Of a stretch of 45,022 nt of DNA, positions 35,274 through 44,887 are shown in pieces (the stretch's first letter is position 1; each line of letters opens with the position of its first letter). Both the position numbers and the translations under genes were made by a program. This DNA is from Pseudomonadota bacterium (GTDB lineage: Bacteria > Myxococcota_A > UBA9042 > GCA-2863065): assembly GCA_005776585.1 (NCBI GenBank), contig SXOX01000293.1, positions 1 to 45,022 of the forward strand. Direction: 5' to 3'. The notes under the pieces were generated by a model. It saw nothing but the letters and a program-made list of their open reading frames with translations, was not told the origin of the DNA and ran no database searches.

Positions 35274-38029
35274 CAGTGGGCCTCGTTCCAGTGGTGGCCG
35301 TGGCCGACCTCGACGACGAGGGGGACCCGCAGAGGGCCGGCCGCGCCGAGATCGGCGCCCTCCATCTCCGTCTTGACCAGTGCGGAGACGCGCTCGATCT
35401 CGGCCGTCGGGGCCTCGAGGACGAGCTCGTCGTGCACCTGGAGCAGCATGCGGGTGCTCAGACCCTCGGCGGGATCGCGCAGGCGCCGGTCGATGGCCAG
35501 CATCGCGAGCTTGATGAGATCAGCGGCGCTCCCTTGGACCGGCGCGTTCACGGCGACGCGCTCGGCGGCCTGACGGCGCATGGCGTCTTTGGCGACCAGG
35601 TCCGGCACATAGCGGCGGCGTCCCAGCAGGGTCTCGACGTAGCCAAGCTCGCGGCCGCGCTCGAGGGTCTGGTCGATGAACGCCTTGACCGACGCGTAGC
35701 GCTCGAAGTAGCGCGCGATGTACCGCGCCGCCTCGCCGCGCTCGATGCCAAGATCGCGCGCCAGCCGAAACGCTCCCATGCCATACATGAGGCCGAAGTT
35801 GATGGCCTTGGCGGCGGAGCGTTGCTCGCGCGTCACCGCCGCGAGCTCGACGCCGAAGACCTCGCTGGCGGTGCGGCGGTGGATGTCCTCGTTGGACGCA
35901 AAGGCCGCGCACAGGCCCGGATCCCCGGACAGGTGGGCCAGGAGCCGCAGCTCGATTTGGCTGTAGTCGGCCGAAATGAGCTCATGGCCGTCCGCGGCGA
36001 TGAACGCGTCGCGGATGCGGCGGCCCTCCTCGCGGCGAATCGGAATGTTTTGCAGGTTGGGATCCAGACTCGACAGCCGCCCGGTGGCCGCGACCGACTG
36101 CCGGAAGCTCGTGTGGATGCGCCCGGTGTCCGCCAGCACGAGGGTGGGCAGGACGTCGGTGTAGGTGCCCTTGAGCTTCTGCACCTCGCGCCAGTCCAGG
36201 ATGGTCTGGACGAAGGGCGACTGCTCGGCGAGCTGTTCGAGCACCGACGCATCCGTCGAGGGCCCGGTCTTGGTCTTCTTGAGCACCGGCAGCCCGAGCT
36301 TGCCGAAGAGCACCTCGCCGAGCTGCTTTGGAGAGCCGAGGTTGAAGGTCGTGCCCGCGGCGGCGTGACACGCGCGCTCGAGCGACGCCATGCTGGCCGA
36401 GAAGCGCTCCGAGAGGCCGTGCAGCGCCCCGGAGTCGATGCGCACGCCCGCCATCTCCATGCGCATCAGGACCCAGGTCAGCGGCAGCTCGAGGGTATCG
36501 TGCAGCGACCGGAGCTTGGGGACCGCGTCGAGCAACGGGTCGAGCACCCCCGCGAGCGCCTCGGTGGCGTTGGCCCACGCCGTAGCGACCGTGGCCGCGT
36601 GCTCTACGGTGGCCGACTCCCACGTGGTTCGGCCGCGCGCGACGTCGTCGGGCGGCTCCGGCAGCTTGCGGTCGAGGCGATCGAGCGCGGCGTTCTCGAG
36701 CGTGTGGGCGTAGCGGGTCGCATCCACGAGATGGCTCATCAGCTCCGTGTCGCGCGTCACGCTCGAGAGCGTCACGCCCGCCCGCAGCAGCATGATGGCG
36801 GCCTCTTTGGCGCCGTGCACTGTCTTGCGGATGGTCGTGTCGGCCAGGACCGGCCCGAGGCGCGCGCTGACGGTGTCCCACGAAAGCTGCGTCGGCGCAC
36901 CGAGGTAGCTGTGTCCGACCGGGACGTAAGCGCTGGACTCGCCGACGGTGACGCCGAGCCCGACGACGCGCGCGCGCATCGCCTCCGGGTGGCTCCCGAG
37001 GACCACGAGGGCGCAGGTCCCCGCCTCGCACACACGTGCGATGAGGTCGTCGAGCGCGTCCGCGGTCGTGATCACCGTCGAGTCCGCTGCTGCCGATGTT
37101 GCGGTTCCGGTTGCTGTCCCTGCTGCCGGTACCTGCGCGTCGCCGTGGAACTCGCGCAGCAGCGTCTTGAACTCGAGCTCCTGAAAGAGCGCCGCAAGCG
37201 CCGGCCGATTGGGCTCACGGAGCTTCAGCGACTCCAGATCGTGGGTCACGGGCGCATCCGCCCGCAGGCGCGCCAGCTCGCGCGACAGGAACGCCGAAGC
37301 GCGGTCCTCGGTCAGACGCTCCTTGAGCTTGCCCTGGATCGCGTCGAGGTTCTCGTAGACGCCCTCGAGCGTCCCGTACTGCTCGATAAGCTTGCTCGCG
37401 GTTTTGGGCCCCACGCCCTTGACCCCCGGAATGTTGTCGACGGTGTCTCCGATGAGGCCTTGGACCTCGACGACCTTGTTGGGAGCGACGCCGAACTTCT
37501 CCTGCACCTGCTCGAGGCCGACCCACTGGTCCTTCATGGAGTCATACATGCGGACGTGCGAGCCGAGGAGCTGCATCAGGTCCTTGTCGGAGCTCACGAT
37601 CACGGCCTCGACGCCGTACTCGCGCGCGCGCCCGGCCAGCGTGGCGATGATGTCTTCGGCCTCGAAGCCGTCGAGCTCCAGAACGGCCAGCCCGAGCCCG
37701 GCCGCGATGGGCTGGAAGTACGGGAACTGCGGCACCAGATCCGGCGGCGTCTCGCTACGGGTGCCCTTGTAGGCGGGGTAGAGCTCGCTGCGGAACGTGC
37801 GGTCGGACTTGTCGAACACGCACGCGAAGTAGTCGGGCTTCTCGGTCTTGACGAGCTTGCGCAGCATGTTGGTGAACACGAGCAGCGCGTTCGTCGGCAG
37901 GCCCTTCGACGTGCTGAGCCCTCCCGCGAAGCCCGCGCGCGGTTGCGTCGAGTGGAACGCCCGAAAGATATAGGTCGACGCGTCGAGCAGGTAGAGCTTG
38001 GGCAGTTGGTCGGGCGGGGGAGCGGTCAT
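35273..38029 (-). CDS. polA: DNA polymerase I, probably without 3'-5' proofreading
   Basis: This 918-aa family A polymerase starts at ATG 38029. The 5'-3' nuclease domain (about 1-290) has DKDLMQLL and GVKGVGPKTA. The polymerase domain has motif A DYSQIELRLLAHLSGD (D688), motif B KAINFGLMYGMG and motif C VHDELVLE (D867). The intermediate domain lacks the DxE of exonuclease motif I (it reads VVLGSH) and the KYD of motif II (it reads AKEAA), so proofreading is probably lost, as in Taq polymerase. It fills gaps in repair and replication. It is the first gene of the polA-kinase-mutY operon. Confidence 0.96.
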   Translation of the reverse strand: MTAPPPDQLPKLYLLDASTYIFRAFHSTQPRAGFAGGLSTSKGLPTNALLVFTNMLRKLVKTEKPDYFACVFDKSDRTFRSELYPAYKGTRSETPPDLVPQFPYFQPIAAGLGLAVLELDGFEAEDIIATLAGRAREYGVEAVIVSSDKDLMQLLGSHVRMYDSMKDQWVGLEQVQEKFGVAPNKVVEVQGLIGDTVDNIPGVKGVGPKTASKLIEQYGTLEGVYENLDAIQGKLKERLTEDRASAFLSRELARLRADAPVTHDLESLKLREPNRPALAALFQELEFKTLLREFHGDAQVPAAGTATGTATSAAADSTVITTADALDDLIARVCEAGTCALVVLGSHPEAMRARVVGLGVTVGESSAYVPVGHSYLGAPTQLSWDTVSARLGPVLADTTIRKTVHGAKEAAIMLLRAGVTLSSVTRDTELMSHLVDATRYAHTLENAALDRLDRKLPEPPDDVARGRTTWESATVEHAATVATAWANATEALAGVLDPLLDAVPKLRSLHDTLELPLTWVLMRMEMAGVRIDSGALHGLSERFSASMASLERACHAAAGTTFNLGSPKQLGEVLFGKLGLPVLKKTKTGPSTDASVLEQLAEQSPFVQTILDWREVQKLKGTYTDVLPTLVLADTGRIHTSFRQSVAATGRLSSLDPNLQNIPIRREEGRRIRDAFIAADGHELISADYSQIELRLLAHLSGDPGLCAAFASNEDIHRRTASEVFGVELAAVTREQRSAAKAINFGLMYGMGAFRLARDLGIERGEAARYIARYFERYASVKAFIDQTLERGRELGYVETLLGRRRYVPDLVAKDAMRRQAAERVAVNAPVQGSAADLIKLAMLAIDRRLRDPAEGLSTRMLLQVHDELVLEAPTAEIERVSALVKTEMEGADLGAAGPLRVPLVVEVGHGHHWNEAH

Positions 38030-38136
38030 GGGCCGGTCACGAACTCCTCGGGCCAACTCTAGCAGGTTTCGCGCGAGGCGGCGAAGCCTCTCAAGTGCTT
38101 TGAACTGCTGGAGAAATTCTACGCGCCCGGTTCACG

Positions 38137-38916
38137 CTAGAAGGGCCACCAGTCGCCCGAGCGCGGCTTGGCGCGGGGCTCCGGACGGCTGAGGCGCGAC
38201 GGACCGTAGCGGCCTGGACGCGTCCCGTGATGCGACCAGACGTCCCACGTGCCGACGGCGTAAGGGCGCTTCTGCATGTTCTCGAGGGCGCGGAGGAAGC
38301 TCTGCGAGGTCCCGACACACGGCAGGTGATGCGGCTCGGTCGTGGCGATGACCCGCCAGCGCTCGAGGCCGACCGGCTCGACGATGATGTTCGATGGGTC
38401 GATCTTGTGGTTTCGGTTGTCCTCGAGCTTGAGGTTCATGAAGGGGATGAAGATGGACCCCTCCGGCCCGATCCAAAACAGCGAGACGTACACGGTGCGA
38501 TTGGCGCGCATGTAGTAGTAGATGTTGTCGTGCACGAAGAACTCGCGGTTGTTGCCCCACACCTCGATGGTGAAGTCGTCGCTCGGGTTGGGCAGCGACA
38601 GCAGCTTGTCGCGAAACGCTGAAGGTTGATCCACGCGGCACAACGGCGGGTGCTGCAGGTTGATGACCTTCTCCTGCTCCTTCTGGCGCTTCTCCTCCGC
38701 GGTCGGGCCGGAGCTGCCCTCGATCCCGCGACGGGACTCGCGCTCACCGTCGATGCCGTCGCGCCGCGGAGCCTCGCCGTCCTCCGCGCTGCCACGCCGG
38801 GACTCGTCGGCCGCTGAGGCGGCGCCCGTGAAGGCCAGCCCAAGCACGAGCGCCAGGGCCCATCGGGGGGCCCGTCGAGGGCGGAATCGAGAGAACAGGG
38901 TTGCGCGCGCGGTCAT
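38137..38916 (-). CDS. exported DUF4384-like protein
   Basis: ATG 38916 is preferred over 38958 because GAGGT lies seven bases before it. The 259-aa product has a signal peptide ending near ASAADES. A charged Arg/Asp/Glu linker extends to about residue 90. Then comes a domain with FFVHDNIYYYMRANRTVYVSLFWIGPEGSIF, which matches the DUF4384 pattern of a protein often found with serine/threonine kinases or caspase-like proteins. The C-terminal tail is basic. It is probably periplasmic or surface-located. Function unknown. Confidence 0.78.
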   Translation of the reverse strand: MTARATLFSRFRPRRAPRWALALVLGLAFTGAASAADESRRGSAEDGEAPRRDGIDGERESRRGIEGSSGPTAEEKRQKEQEKVINLQHPPLCRVDQPSAFRDKLLSLPNPSDDFTIEVWGNNREFFVHDNIYYYMRANRTVYVSLFWIGPEGSIFIPFMNLKLEDNRNHKIDPSNIIVEPVGLERWRVIATTEPHHLPCVGTSQSFLRALENMQKRPYAVGTWDVWSHHGTRPGRYGPSRLSRPEPRAKPRSGDWWPF

Positions 38917-39055
38917 GCTTGGCACCTCGAACCCGGTCGCCGTGCGCCGGATTCCCATCGAGTACGCGAATCGGTCCGCGCACGAATGCTAGAACGCACG
39001 AGAGGGTCGAAAGTTGAACGACGCGCGCGTCGGCCACGACTCGGCCCGGATTCTC

Positions 39056-39532
39056 TCACGCGAGGCGCTCCAGCGCGAGCAGATCGGCCTCCCGCTGCGT
39101 CGCTCGGCTTACGTGGCGCGTGCCCAGGACCGAGAACGCGACGGCAGGGAGCGTGACCGCCGCGCCAAACGGGATGCTGGCCGTGCTCCAGACGATGGCT
39201 GAATAGAGCGACTGCAGCACGTTGCCCGGCTCATCGATGGTTGGCGCGACCGGAGACCAGCGCGCCCACAGCACGTAGACGACCCAGGCCGCCGGATGGA
39301 GCCCGAGCCCAAGCAGCAGCGTGAGCCGCGTTGGTGCGCTCACGGTCCAGCGCAGCGGGGCCACGAATCCCAGGATGAGACCGGCGAGGGACGCCGACAG
39401 GACGGCTCGAACGACGAGGGGATGCGAGTCTGCGCCGAGCACCCACCAGACGAGGCTGGCGGCGCAGAGCCCGGCAAGCGCAAGTGCTATCGCAAAGAGC
39501 GCGCGGGTGAGCCGCGGCTCAGCTCGCGGCAA
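39056..39532 (-). CDS. small integral membrane protein of unknown function
   Basis: This is a 158-aa protein with about four hydrophobic segments: near residues 9-33, 41-59, 69-90 and 110-137. The last 20 residues are charged and probably cytoplasmic. Its start codon lies inside the 70-aa cysteine gene (14-base overlap), so the two are probably translated together. No family recognised. Confidence 0.65.
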   Translation of the reverse strand: MPRAEPRLTRALFAIALALAGLCAASLVWWVLGADSHPLVVRAVLSASLAGLILGFVAPLRWTVSAPTRLTLLLGLGLHPAAWVVYVLWARWSPVAPTIDEPGNVLQSLYSAIVWSTASIPFGAAVTLPAVAFSVLGTRHVSRATQREADLLALERLA

Positions 39533-39731
39533 AGCACTCGCGGTTCTTCTGGCCCTGCTTACACTTGAAGCACGGCGAGTCGCGCCGGCTCAGGGCGTTG
39601 GCGTCCACGAAGCGATCGAGGCACTCGGCGACCCGCAGGTCGGTCCGGAGCGCCGAACAGTGAAAGCGCGCCGCGCCCGGCTTGGCCGGATCCGGAACGT
39701 AGGTAGGCACATAGGCATGCATCATCATCAT
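39519..39731 (-). CDS. small cysteine-containing protein
   Basis: ATG 39731 follows AGGAG by five bases; three more ATG codons follow directly. The 70-aa product has four cysteines, in FHCSAL, VAECLDRF, and the closing CFKCKQGQKNRECF. The CxxC plus Cys-rich end suggests a metal site or disulphides. The spacing of Cys in the first half recalls small proteins that bind copper or zinc, but I cannot name a family. It overlaps the downstream membrane protein gene by 14 bases. Confidence 0.62.
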   Translation of the reverse strand: MMMMHAYVPTYVPDPAKPGAARFHCSALRTDLRVAECLDRFVDANALSRRDSPCFKCKQGQKNRECFAAS

Positions 39732-39953
39732 GGTGGCTCCTGGCCGCGCGGTCGAAACCGCTTGGCGCTTTGCTCAGATTCAACGTACAACCAGCTTCCG
39801 CAGCGCCAGCCTGAGTGCCGGCCTTTCGGAACCACCCCGTCAAGCGCACGCTTTGGGGGGTAGGGGGCCAAGAGTTTCGGTGAATTGACGCGGCGTGTCA
39901 ATCGCGATCCGCGCGAAAATCGTGCTCGTCAATTTATTTGTTCTGAAAATGTT
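39732..39953. other. 222-bp gap holding a palindrome and an AT-rich tract
   Basis: No convincing gene is present here. The part nearest the MopE-type gene (39902-39953) is AT-rich, unlike the rest of the window. A palindrome ATTGAC-N7-GTCAAT occupies 39884-39902. The other half is GC-rich, with a purine run at 39853-39868. It may hold the promoter of the cysteine gene and the end of the MopE-type transcript. Confidence 0.5.
39884..39902. promoter_or_regulatory. ATTGAC-N7-GTCAAT palindrome, possible operator
   Basis: Perfect 6-base arms at 39884-39889 and 39897-39902 flank a GC-rich 7-base centre. It lies about 150 bp upstream of the 70-aa cysteine gene and 52 bp after the MopE-type stop. It could be an operator or part of a transcription end signal. 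Confidence 0.35.
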
Positions 39954-42623
39954 TCATGGGGGCAACAGGCGACCGGTCAGGCCCATCGGCGTGTTCCAGA
40001 GCACGACCGACCAGCCCTTCGGGTGCGTTGCGCCGCCGACGATCTTGGTGACGGCCTCGGCGAACGACAGCTTGGCGGTGGGAGACATGACGGTGGCCGT
40101 CTTGGGGTCAAGGGTCGTGAGCTGGGCCGCGCCGCTCAGCAGAGACACGATCTGGAGTCGCGCCGTGCCGGGCGCCGAGGTGACGGCGCCAATGGGGCCG
40201 CCCAGGTTGGGCACCGGATCGCCGACGAGGCCGGACTCCCCGATGACGAGCGCGTGATAGAGCCCGTCGGTCCCCAGCAGATCGACGACACCGCGCTCGA
40301 CGTGCCGTTCCCAGAACAGCCGCAGCGCGCTGCCGACCTTCACGTCGGGGAAGAGCTCGAAGGCGAACGTCGTGCTCCCCGACGCGTCGAACATGCGCAC
40401 CCGGGGCGGGCTCCCGCTGGCGGTCTCGTTGGCGTAGAGGATCACGTGCCCATCGACCGTCGGGTTCGGCTGCAGGGCCCCGCGCGTCTGATCGCCCCCG
40501 CCACCGACGAGCTCGAACGGATTGCCCATCGCCTTGCCCTTCCAGTCGAGGAGCAAGCCCTGGAGGTCGAGCCCCAGGTCCTTCGTCTCGTCCCACGTGA
40601 CCAGGAAGGTCTTGGCACCCGCAGCGTAGGAGAGCTGCACATTCGCGCGCGCCGCGCCGCCGACGAGATCGGGCGCGATGATGGTCTGGCCGAGGCTCGT
40701 CCCATCCGCCGACGCAAGCCCGACGCGCAGCGCCGAGTCCGGATACGCAGTCCATGCAAACACGAACAGGCCGGTCTCCGGGTTCTGCGCGAAGCCCCAG
40801 GTCGTCCACTTGGTCACGCCCGTGACGGGCTCCGCGTCGGAGGAGACGAGCCCGGTCTTGGTCAGCGTGCGCAGCCGAAACGAGGTGCCGCTGGCGTAGC
40901 CCACCCGAAACGTGTCCAAGAACGGATCGTGGATGACCACGCCGTCGAGGATGGCGTTGCCGAGGCTGAGCGGCGTCTCCGAGGAGCACGCGCAATCCTC
41001 GCAGAAGCTCCCGCTCGGACAGCTCGAGACACAGGCGGTCGCGCCGCTCGGCTGGAGCTTGCACTCGAAGCTCACGCCGTTGGCCGGAGGAGGGCAGGGC
41101 TCACACGTCGGCCCGCAGGCAAAGATCGTCCCTTCGGCCGCCGAGTCCGCGGGGTTGCAGTTGCTGTCCTTGCCATCGCAGACCTCGGGCGCGCCCGGAT
41201 GGGTCTGAGGCTCCGCGTCATCGCAGTCACCGCCACCGAACGGGCAGAGGGCATACGCGCTCTCGAAGCTCTTGCTCCCGTCGCAGTAGCCGTCCTTGTC
41301 ATCGTCGCAGCCCTCGTCCACGAGGAGGTTGCAGTCGTCGTCCTTCGTGTTGCAGTCCTCGGTGCGACCGGGATTGACGGTGACGTCTTTGTCCGCGCAA
41401 TCTCCCGGATACTTCGCCGTGTACAGGTTGATCTGGTTTTTTGAGCACAAGCAGGCGCTTGGCGCCGTGGGCGCGTAGTAGCCGTCGCCGTCGCCATCGA
41501 AGTACCAGACCGAGCACCCTGAGGCGCCCGGATCGTCGGCGGTGCCGCTGCAGTCGTTGTCGACGCCGTCGCACGCTTCGTTGGCCGCGGGATGGACGTA
41601 CTTCGAGAGGTCGTTGCAGTCGCCGTCGACCGGCGAGGTGAAGAGGCCCTTGGGCCCGCACAGGCAGGTCGCCGTTCCCGTCGCGCCGTAGCCGTCCTGG
41701 TCCTCGTCGAGGTACATCGGGCCGCAGCCCAGACTGCCCGCTTCGTCCGTCTCGCCATCGCAGTCGTCGTCCTTCCCGTTGCAGCTCTCCACGCCATTGT
41801 TGGCGCCGCCCGCGCCGCTGGGATCGCAGTCTTTCTCGTTCGGGATCCCGTCTCCATCTTTGTCGGGATCGCACAGATCGCCGAGGCCGTCCTTGTCCTG
41901 GTCGGCCTGGTCGGCGTCCGGAAGATCGGGACAGACGTCGTTTGCGTTGGGAAAGCCATCGCCATCCTTATCGACATCGACGCAGTCTGGCGTGCCGTCG
42001 CCGTCGGCATCGGGCCAGCCCTCGTCGGTCTTGCCGTCGCAGTCGTCGTCCTTGCCGTTGCAGATGTCCGCGGCGGCCTTCTTGGCCGAGCACGCCAACA
42101 AGATGAGCGACTGACATCGGCGTTCCCCGGAGCAGGTGCCCTTGTCCGAGGCGTCGAAGCACGCGCCGACGTGGCCGTTGGCGTCTGCGGTGCAGCGAAA
42201 CACCTCGCAGCCCGCGCCGCAGAAGGTGCCCGCCGCGCCGTAGCTCGTACACGGGCCGAGCGCGTCGCAGTCAGCGTCGCTGGAGCACGGCGTGCACGCC
42301 AGGTCCGGAGGCTCGGGAACGTCGGCGACGTCGACGCCCTCTTTTGGTTTCGGGACGTCGCGCGTGTCGACCGTCGCGTCCACGGGCGTTGGCGCAGCGT
42401 CGAGCCCCACGTCGTCCAGCGCCAGCTCGAGCGCGGCATCGGCCGCGACCGTGCCGAGGTCGACGTTGGCGGCGCCGTCTTTCGCCTCGCTCACGGTCCC
42501 GAGGTCCATCACGATGGCGTCCGGAAACGGCTCGCCGATGCCCGCGCAGCCGAGCACGCCGGCCAGCACGACCCACGTCAGCCGGCTGACGCCGCAGCTC
42601 CGGTTGGAAACGCCCAAGCTCAT
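39954..42623 (-). CDS. MopE/thrombospondin-type-3 repeat lipoprotein 2
   Basis: This 889-aa precursor starts at ATG 42623. The signal peptide ends in the lipobox VLGC near residue 26. An Asp/Ala/Val linker (to about residue 100) and a cysteine-rich region follow. Then come thrombospondin type-3 calcium loops ([19 protein letters not shown] and similar), about five MopE repeats with [10 protein letters not shown] or [10 protein letters not shown], and a last C-terminal half of about 370 residues that is beta-rich without cysteines. The repeats should bind calcium on the cell surface. It is not adjacent to the other MopE-type gene and shares no overlap with its neighbours. Confidence 0.9.
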   Translation of the reverse strand: MSLGVSNRSCGVSRLTWVVLAGVLGCAGIGEPFPDAIVMDLGTVSEAKDGAANVDLGTVAADAALELALDDVGLDAAPTPVDATVDTRDVPKPKEGVDVADVPEPPDLACTPCSSDADCDALGPCTSYGAAGTFCGAGCEVFRCTADANGHVGACFDASDKGTCSGERRCQSLILLACSAKKAAADICNGKDDDCDGKTDEGWPDADGDGTPDCVDVDKDGDGFPNANDVCPDLPDADQADQDKDGLGDLCDPDKDGDGIPNEKDCDPSGAGGANNGVESCNGKDDDCDGETDEAGSLGCGPMYLDEDQDGYGATGTATCLCGPKGLFTSPVDGDCNDLSKYVHPAANEACDGVDNDCSGTADDPGASGCSVWYFDGDGDGYYAPTAPSACLCSKNQINLYTAKYPGDCADKDVTVNPGRTEDCNTKDDDCNLLVDEGCDDDKDGYCDGSKSFESAYALCPFGGGDCDDAEPQTHPGAPEVCDGKDSNCNPADSAAEGTIFACGPTCEPCPPPANGVSFECKLQPSGATACVSSCPSGSFCEDCACSSETPLSLGNAILDGVVIHDPFLDTFRVGYASGTSFRLRTLTKTGLVSSDAEPVTGVTKWTTWGFAQNPETGLFVFAWTAYPDSALRVGLASADGTSLGQTIIAPDLVGGAARANVQLSYAAGAKTFLVTWDETKDLGLDLQGLLLDWKGKAMGNPFELVGGGGDQTRGALQPNPTVDGHVILYANETASGSPPRVRMFDASGSTTFAFELFPDVKVGSALRLFWERHVERGVVDLLGTDGLYHALVIGESGLVGDPVPNLGGPIGAVTSAPGTARLQIVSLLSGAAQLTTLDPKTATVMSPTAKLSFAEAVTKIVGGATHPKGWSVVLWNTPMGLTGRLLPP

Positions 42624-42716
42624 GGGGCGCGATGGTACACCGAACTCGACGACCGGCTCCAGGCGGGTCGCGTGGGGTGCTCGACTTGCCGCATGTGGCG
42701 TCGTAGCGTCCGCCGG

Positions 42717-43058
42717 ATGACGACTCGCTTCGGTGCTGCCGCAGAGGCGCGATGGCTCGTGACCATCAATCGCAAGGGCTGGGACGTGGCCCAACGGCTC
42801 GCGGAGCTCAAGGCCAACCAGGAGCTCGATCTGTCGACGATGGACCTGACCTTCGGCGTCGGCGACGGCACGAAGAAGGAGCCTCCCGTCGTTCGACTGC
42901 GGCGGTACCTCGACCTCATCAACCGCGCACGGACGCGGCTGGCAGCCGACCCCGAGTTCGGCCGCTGCCAGTCGTGCGGTCAGGAGTTCGAGGTCGCTGC
43001 GTTGGACGAGACTCCGTGGCTCGAACGCTGCCGTTCGTGCCTGTCGCAAGCGCCATGA
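42717..43058 (+). CDS. DksA/TraR-type zinc-finger protein
   Basis: This 113-aa protein from ATG 42717 has a helical N-terminal part and a C-terminal C4 zinc finger, CQSCGQEF and later CRSC, spaced as in the DksA/TraR family. The coiled-coil tip acidic motif of true DksA is not clear, so regulation of RNA polymerase cannot be claimed. Its TGA overlaps the ATG of the ferritin-like gene, so both proteins are probably made together. Confidence 0.75.
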   Translation: MTTRFGAAAEARWLVTINRKGWDVAQRLAELKANQELDLSTMDLTFGVGDGTKKEPPVVRLRRYLDLINRARTRLAADPEFGRCQSCGQEFEVAALDETPWLERCRSCLSQAP

Positions 43059-43690
43059 GCGGTGTCGTCGCCACGCTCACGTCCGCGGGCGAGCAGGCCA
43101 TGGCCCTCGCGAAGTCCCTCACGCTCGACGCAGACGACTGGCACCATCTCGCGCGGGCGTTTCATCGGGCCGAGGCGCTCGCGGAACAGGCGCTCGTCGT
43201 CGCCATCGCGCAGGTCCGCCCGGAGCTGCGACCGGCGCTCGTCTCGCAGCTCGACGACGAGCGGCGCCACGTCGGCGTCTTCGCGGAGTGGGTCGACGGC
43301 GCCCCGCTGCCCCCGGTCCAGGCGAGCGACAAGCAGCGGCCCGAGGTCGTGTGGTTGACCCTCCTGCTGGCAAACGAGGTCGCCGGCTACTGTCAGTTTC
43401 GGCTGCTCGAGGGCGTGTGCGGCGCCTCGGAGCGGGGCAGGGCGGTCGCGGCGGTCGCCAGCGATGAGGTGGCCCACGTCGCGCGGCTGGTCACCTGGCT
43501 CCAGGAGCCGCGGTATGCGCGCGCGCGCGCGCAGCTCGTCCGCGTCATGGACAGCTTCATCGCCGGCTTGGAGGCGCGCATGAGCCAGTTCCTTCCACGT
43601 GAGGCGCACCTCCTGGTGCGTGGGGGCATGGCGGACCTCATCGGCCAGACGCTCGGTGCGCTTCTGGCGCTGCGACCGCCGGGCTCCTAG
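43055..43690 (+). CDS. ferritin-like di-iron protein
   Basis: This 211-aa all-helical protein has the four-helix-bundle di-iron pattern. Glu40 or Glu44 lies in helix 1, ExxH at E69-H72 in helix 2, Glu108 in helix 3 and ExxH at E138-H141 in helix 4. Such a site binds two iron ions and can oxidise iron or activate oxygen. It starts inside the stop of the zinc-finger gene (ATGA). The substrate is unknown. The residue pattern is clear, but I do not recognise the subfamily. Confidence 0.72.
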   Translation: MSGVVATLTSAGEQAMALAKSLTLDADDWHHLARAFHRAEALAEQALVVAIAQVRPELRPALVSQLDDERRHVGVFAEWVDGAPLPPVQASDKQRPEVVWLTLLLANEVAGYCQFRLLEGVCGASERGRAVAAVASDEVAHVARLVTWLQEPRYARARAQLVRVMDSFIAGLEARMSQFLPREAHLLVRGGMADLIGQTLGALLALRPPGS

Positions 43691-43720
43691 AAGCTGGCGC
43701 GAGCGCTGACCTCGGCTATC

Positions 43721-44887
43721 ATGGGGCGCATGCTCATCGTGCGTACGCCGTCCCTTGTCCGCCTTGTCGTCGCGCAGTCGCTCGCCGTCGCCCCGCTCCT
43801 CGGCTGTGCCGGCACCGGAGACCCTCCGGCCTCGACGTCTGACGCTGTCGCTCAAACCGACACGCCGGCGGCCACGGGCGAGGTCGCGTCCCAGCCCGCC
43901 GACGGCCTCGAGGTCACGCTCTCGTCCGCCGGGCTCGCGCTCCGCCTCGCGGGCGGCGCCGGGAAGTCGCTCACCATCACGCAAGGCAAGACGGTCGTCA
44001 CGCTCGACGCCACGAACGGGACGGTCACGCTCGCCCCCTCCGCCCTGACCAAGCTCAGCGCGCTCGTCGAAGGCGACGCGCAGGTTTCCGTAGACGGCAG
44101 CGCCTCGCAGACCGTTCGGCTCGCGCCCATCTTTCCGTACATCGCGTTTCCGTCGCCTGCGACGCCGCCCACCCTGGCCGGCCTCACGACGCGCATGCCG
44201 CAGGGCACGGCACACGTCACCGGCGCCGCTCCGAAGGCGGGCATGCGCGCGGCCATCAAGGTCGCGAGCCCCATCGGCAAGGTCACGACCGTCACGGCCG
44301 GGCAGGGCGCAGTGCTCAAGGACGGCGCCGCGATCTCGTTCGACGTGACGTTCGACGCCGACGGGCTCTGGCTCGTCGAGGTCAACGATCCCGGCGGCGT
44401 CGCGCTGCTCATCACGCCGGTCTACGTCGGCGGCACGGTCCCGTTGGTCCTCGATCTCCTGGGCAAGAACCCGACGGTCGCCTACGCGGCGCCGTTGCCG
44501 ATGAAGGAGCTGCGCCAGAAGGTGCTCGCCGGCGTCAATGCCCTGCGCGTGGGGCTCGGGCTCACCGCGGTCGTCGCGCACCCCAAGGCGGACGGGACGG
44601 CGCAGGAGAAGGCCGACGATATGGCGGACGCGGGCTACTTCGGGCACACCTCGCCCTCGGGCAAGACGCAGAAGAGCCGCTTTGCTGCCGCGGGGCTCAC
44701 GGGGACCTTCGCCGAGACGCTCGTCCAGGACGTGAACCCCGAGCGCGCGGTACGCAAGCTCACGCTTTCGCCGTCGCACCTCGCCGAGCTCACCGACCCG
44801 CGCTGGCTCTCCGCCGGCGTCGGCGGAGCCGTGCACCCGAACACACTCGTCGACTTCGTGATTCACTTCTCCGACCAGGCGCCGTGA
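43721..44887 (+). CDS. CAP (SCP/PR-1) domain lipoprotein
   Basis: This 388-aa precursor may start at ATG 43721 or ATG 43730. The signal peptide ends in the lipobox LLGC near residue 29. A long beta-rich middle part (residues about 60-255) follows an acidic linker. The C-terminal domain (about 265-388) is a CAP domain: NALRVGLGLTAV, then DAGYFGHTSPSG with the conserved His, and a closing VDFVIHF. CAP proteins bind lipids or ligands outside the cell. Its stop overlaps the GTG of the next gene. Confidence 0.85.
   Translation: MGRMLIVRTPSLVRLVVAQSLAVAPLLGCAGTGDPPASTSDAVAQTDTPAATGEVASQPADGLEVTLSSAGLALRLAGGAGKSLTITQGKTVVTLDATNGTVTLAPSALTKLSALVEGDAQVSVDGSASQTVRLAPIFPYIAFPSPATPPTLAGLTTRMPQGTAHVTGAAPKAGMRAAIKVASPIGKVTTVTAGQGAVLKDGAAISFDVTFDADGLWLVEVNDPGGVALLITPVYVGGTVPLVLDLLGKNPTVAYAAPLPMKELRQKVLAGVNALRVGLGLTAVVAHPKADGTAQEKADDMADAGYFGHTSPSGKTQKSRFAAAGLTGTFAETLVQDVNPERAVRKLTLSPSHLAELTDPRWLSAGVGGAVHPNTLVDFVIHFSDQAP

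Noticed and set aside
35195-38062. 955-codon plus-strand open frame opposite polA
   Set aside because: It is a shadow of the high-GC polA codons; the minus-strand product has all polymerase motifs.
41592-42716. plus-strand extension of the zinc-finger gene across the MopE-type lipoprotein
   Set aside because: It is antisense to repeats that clearly code on the minus strand, and a good ATG exists at 42717.
42980-44866. 628-codon minus-strand open frame
   Set aside because: It is antisense to the ferritin-like and CAP genes, both of which carry family motifs; the minus product is low complexity.
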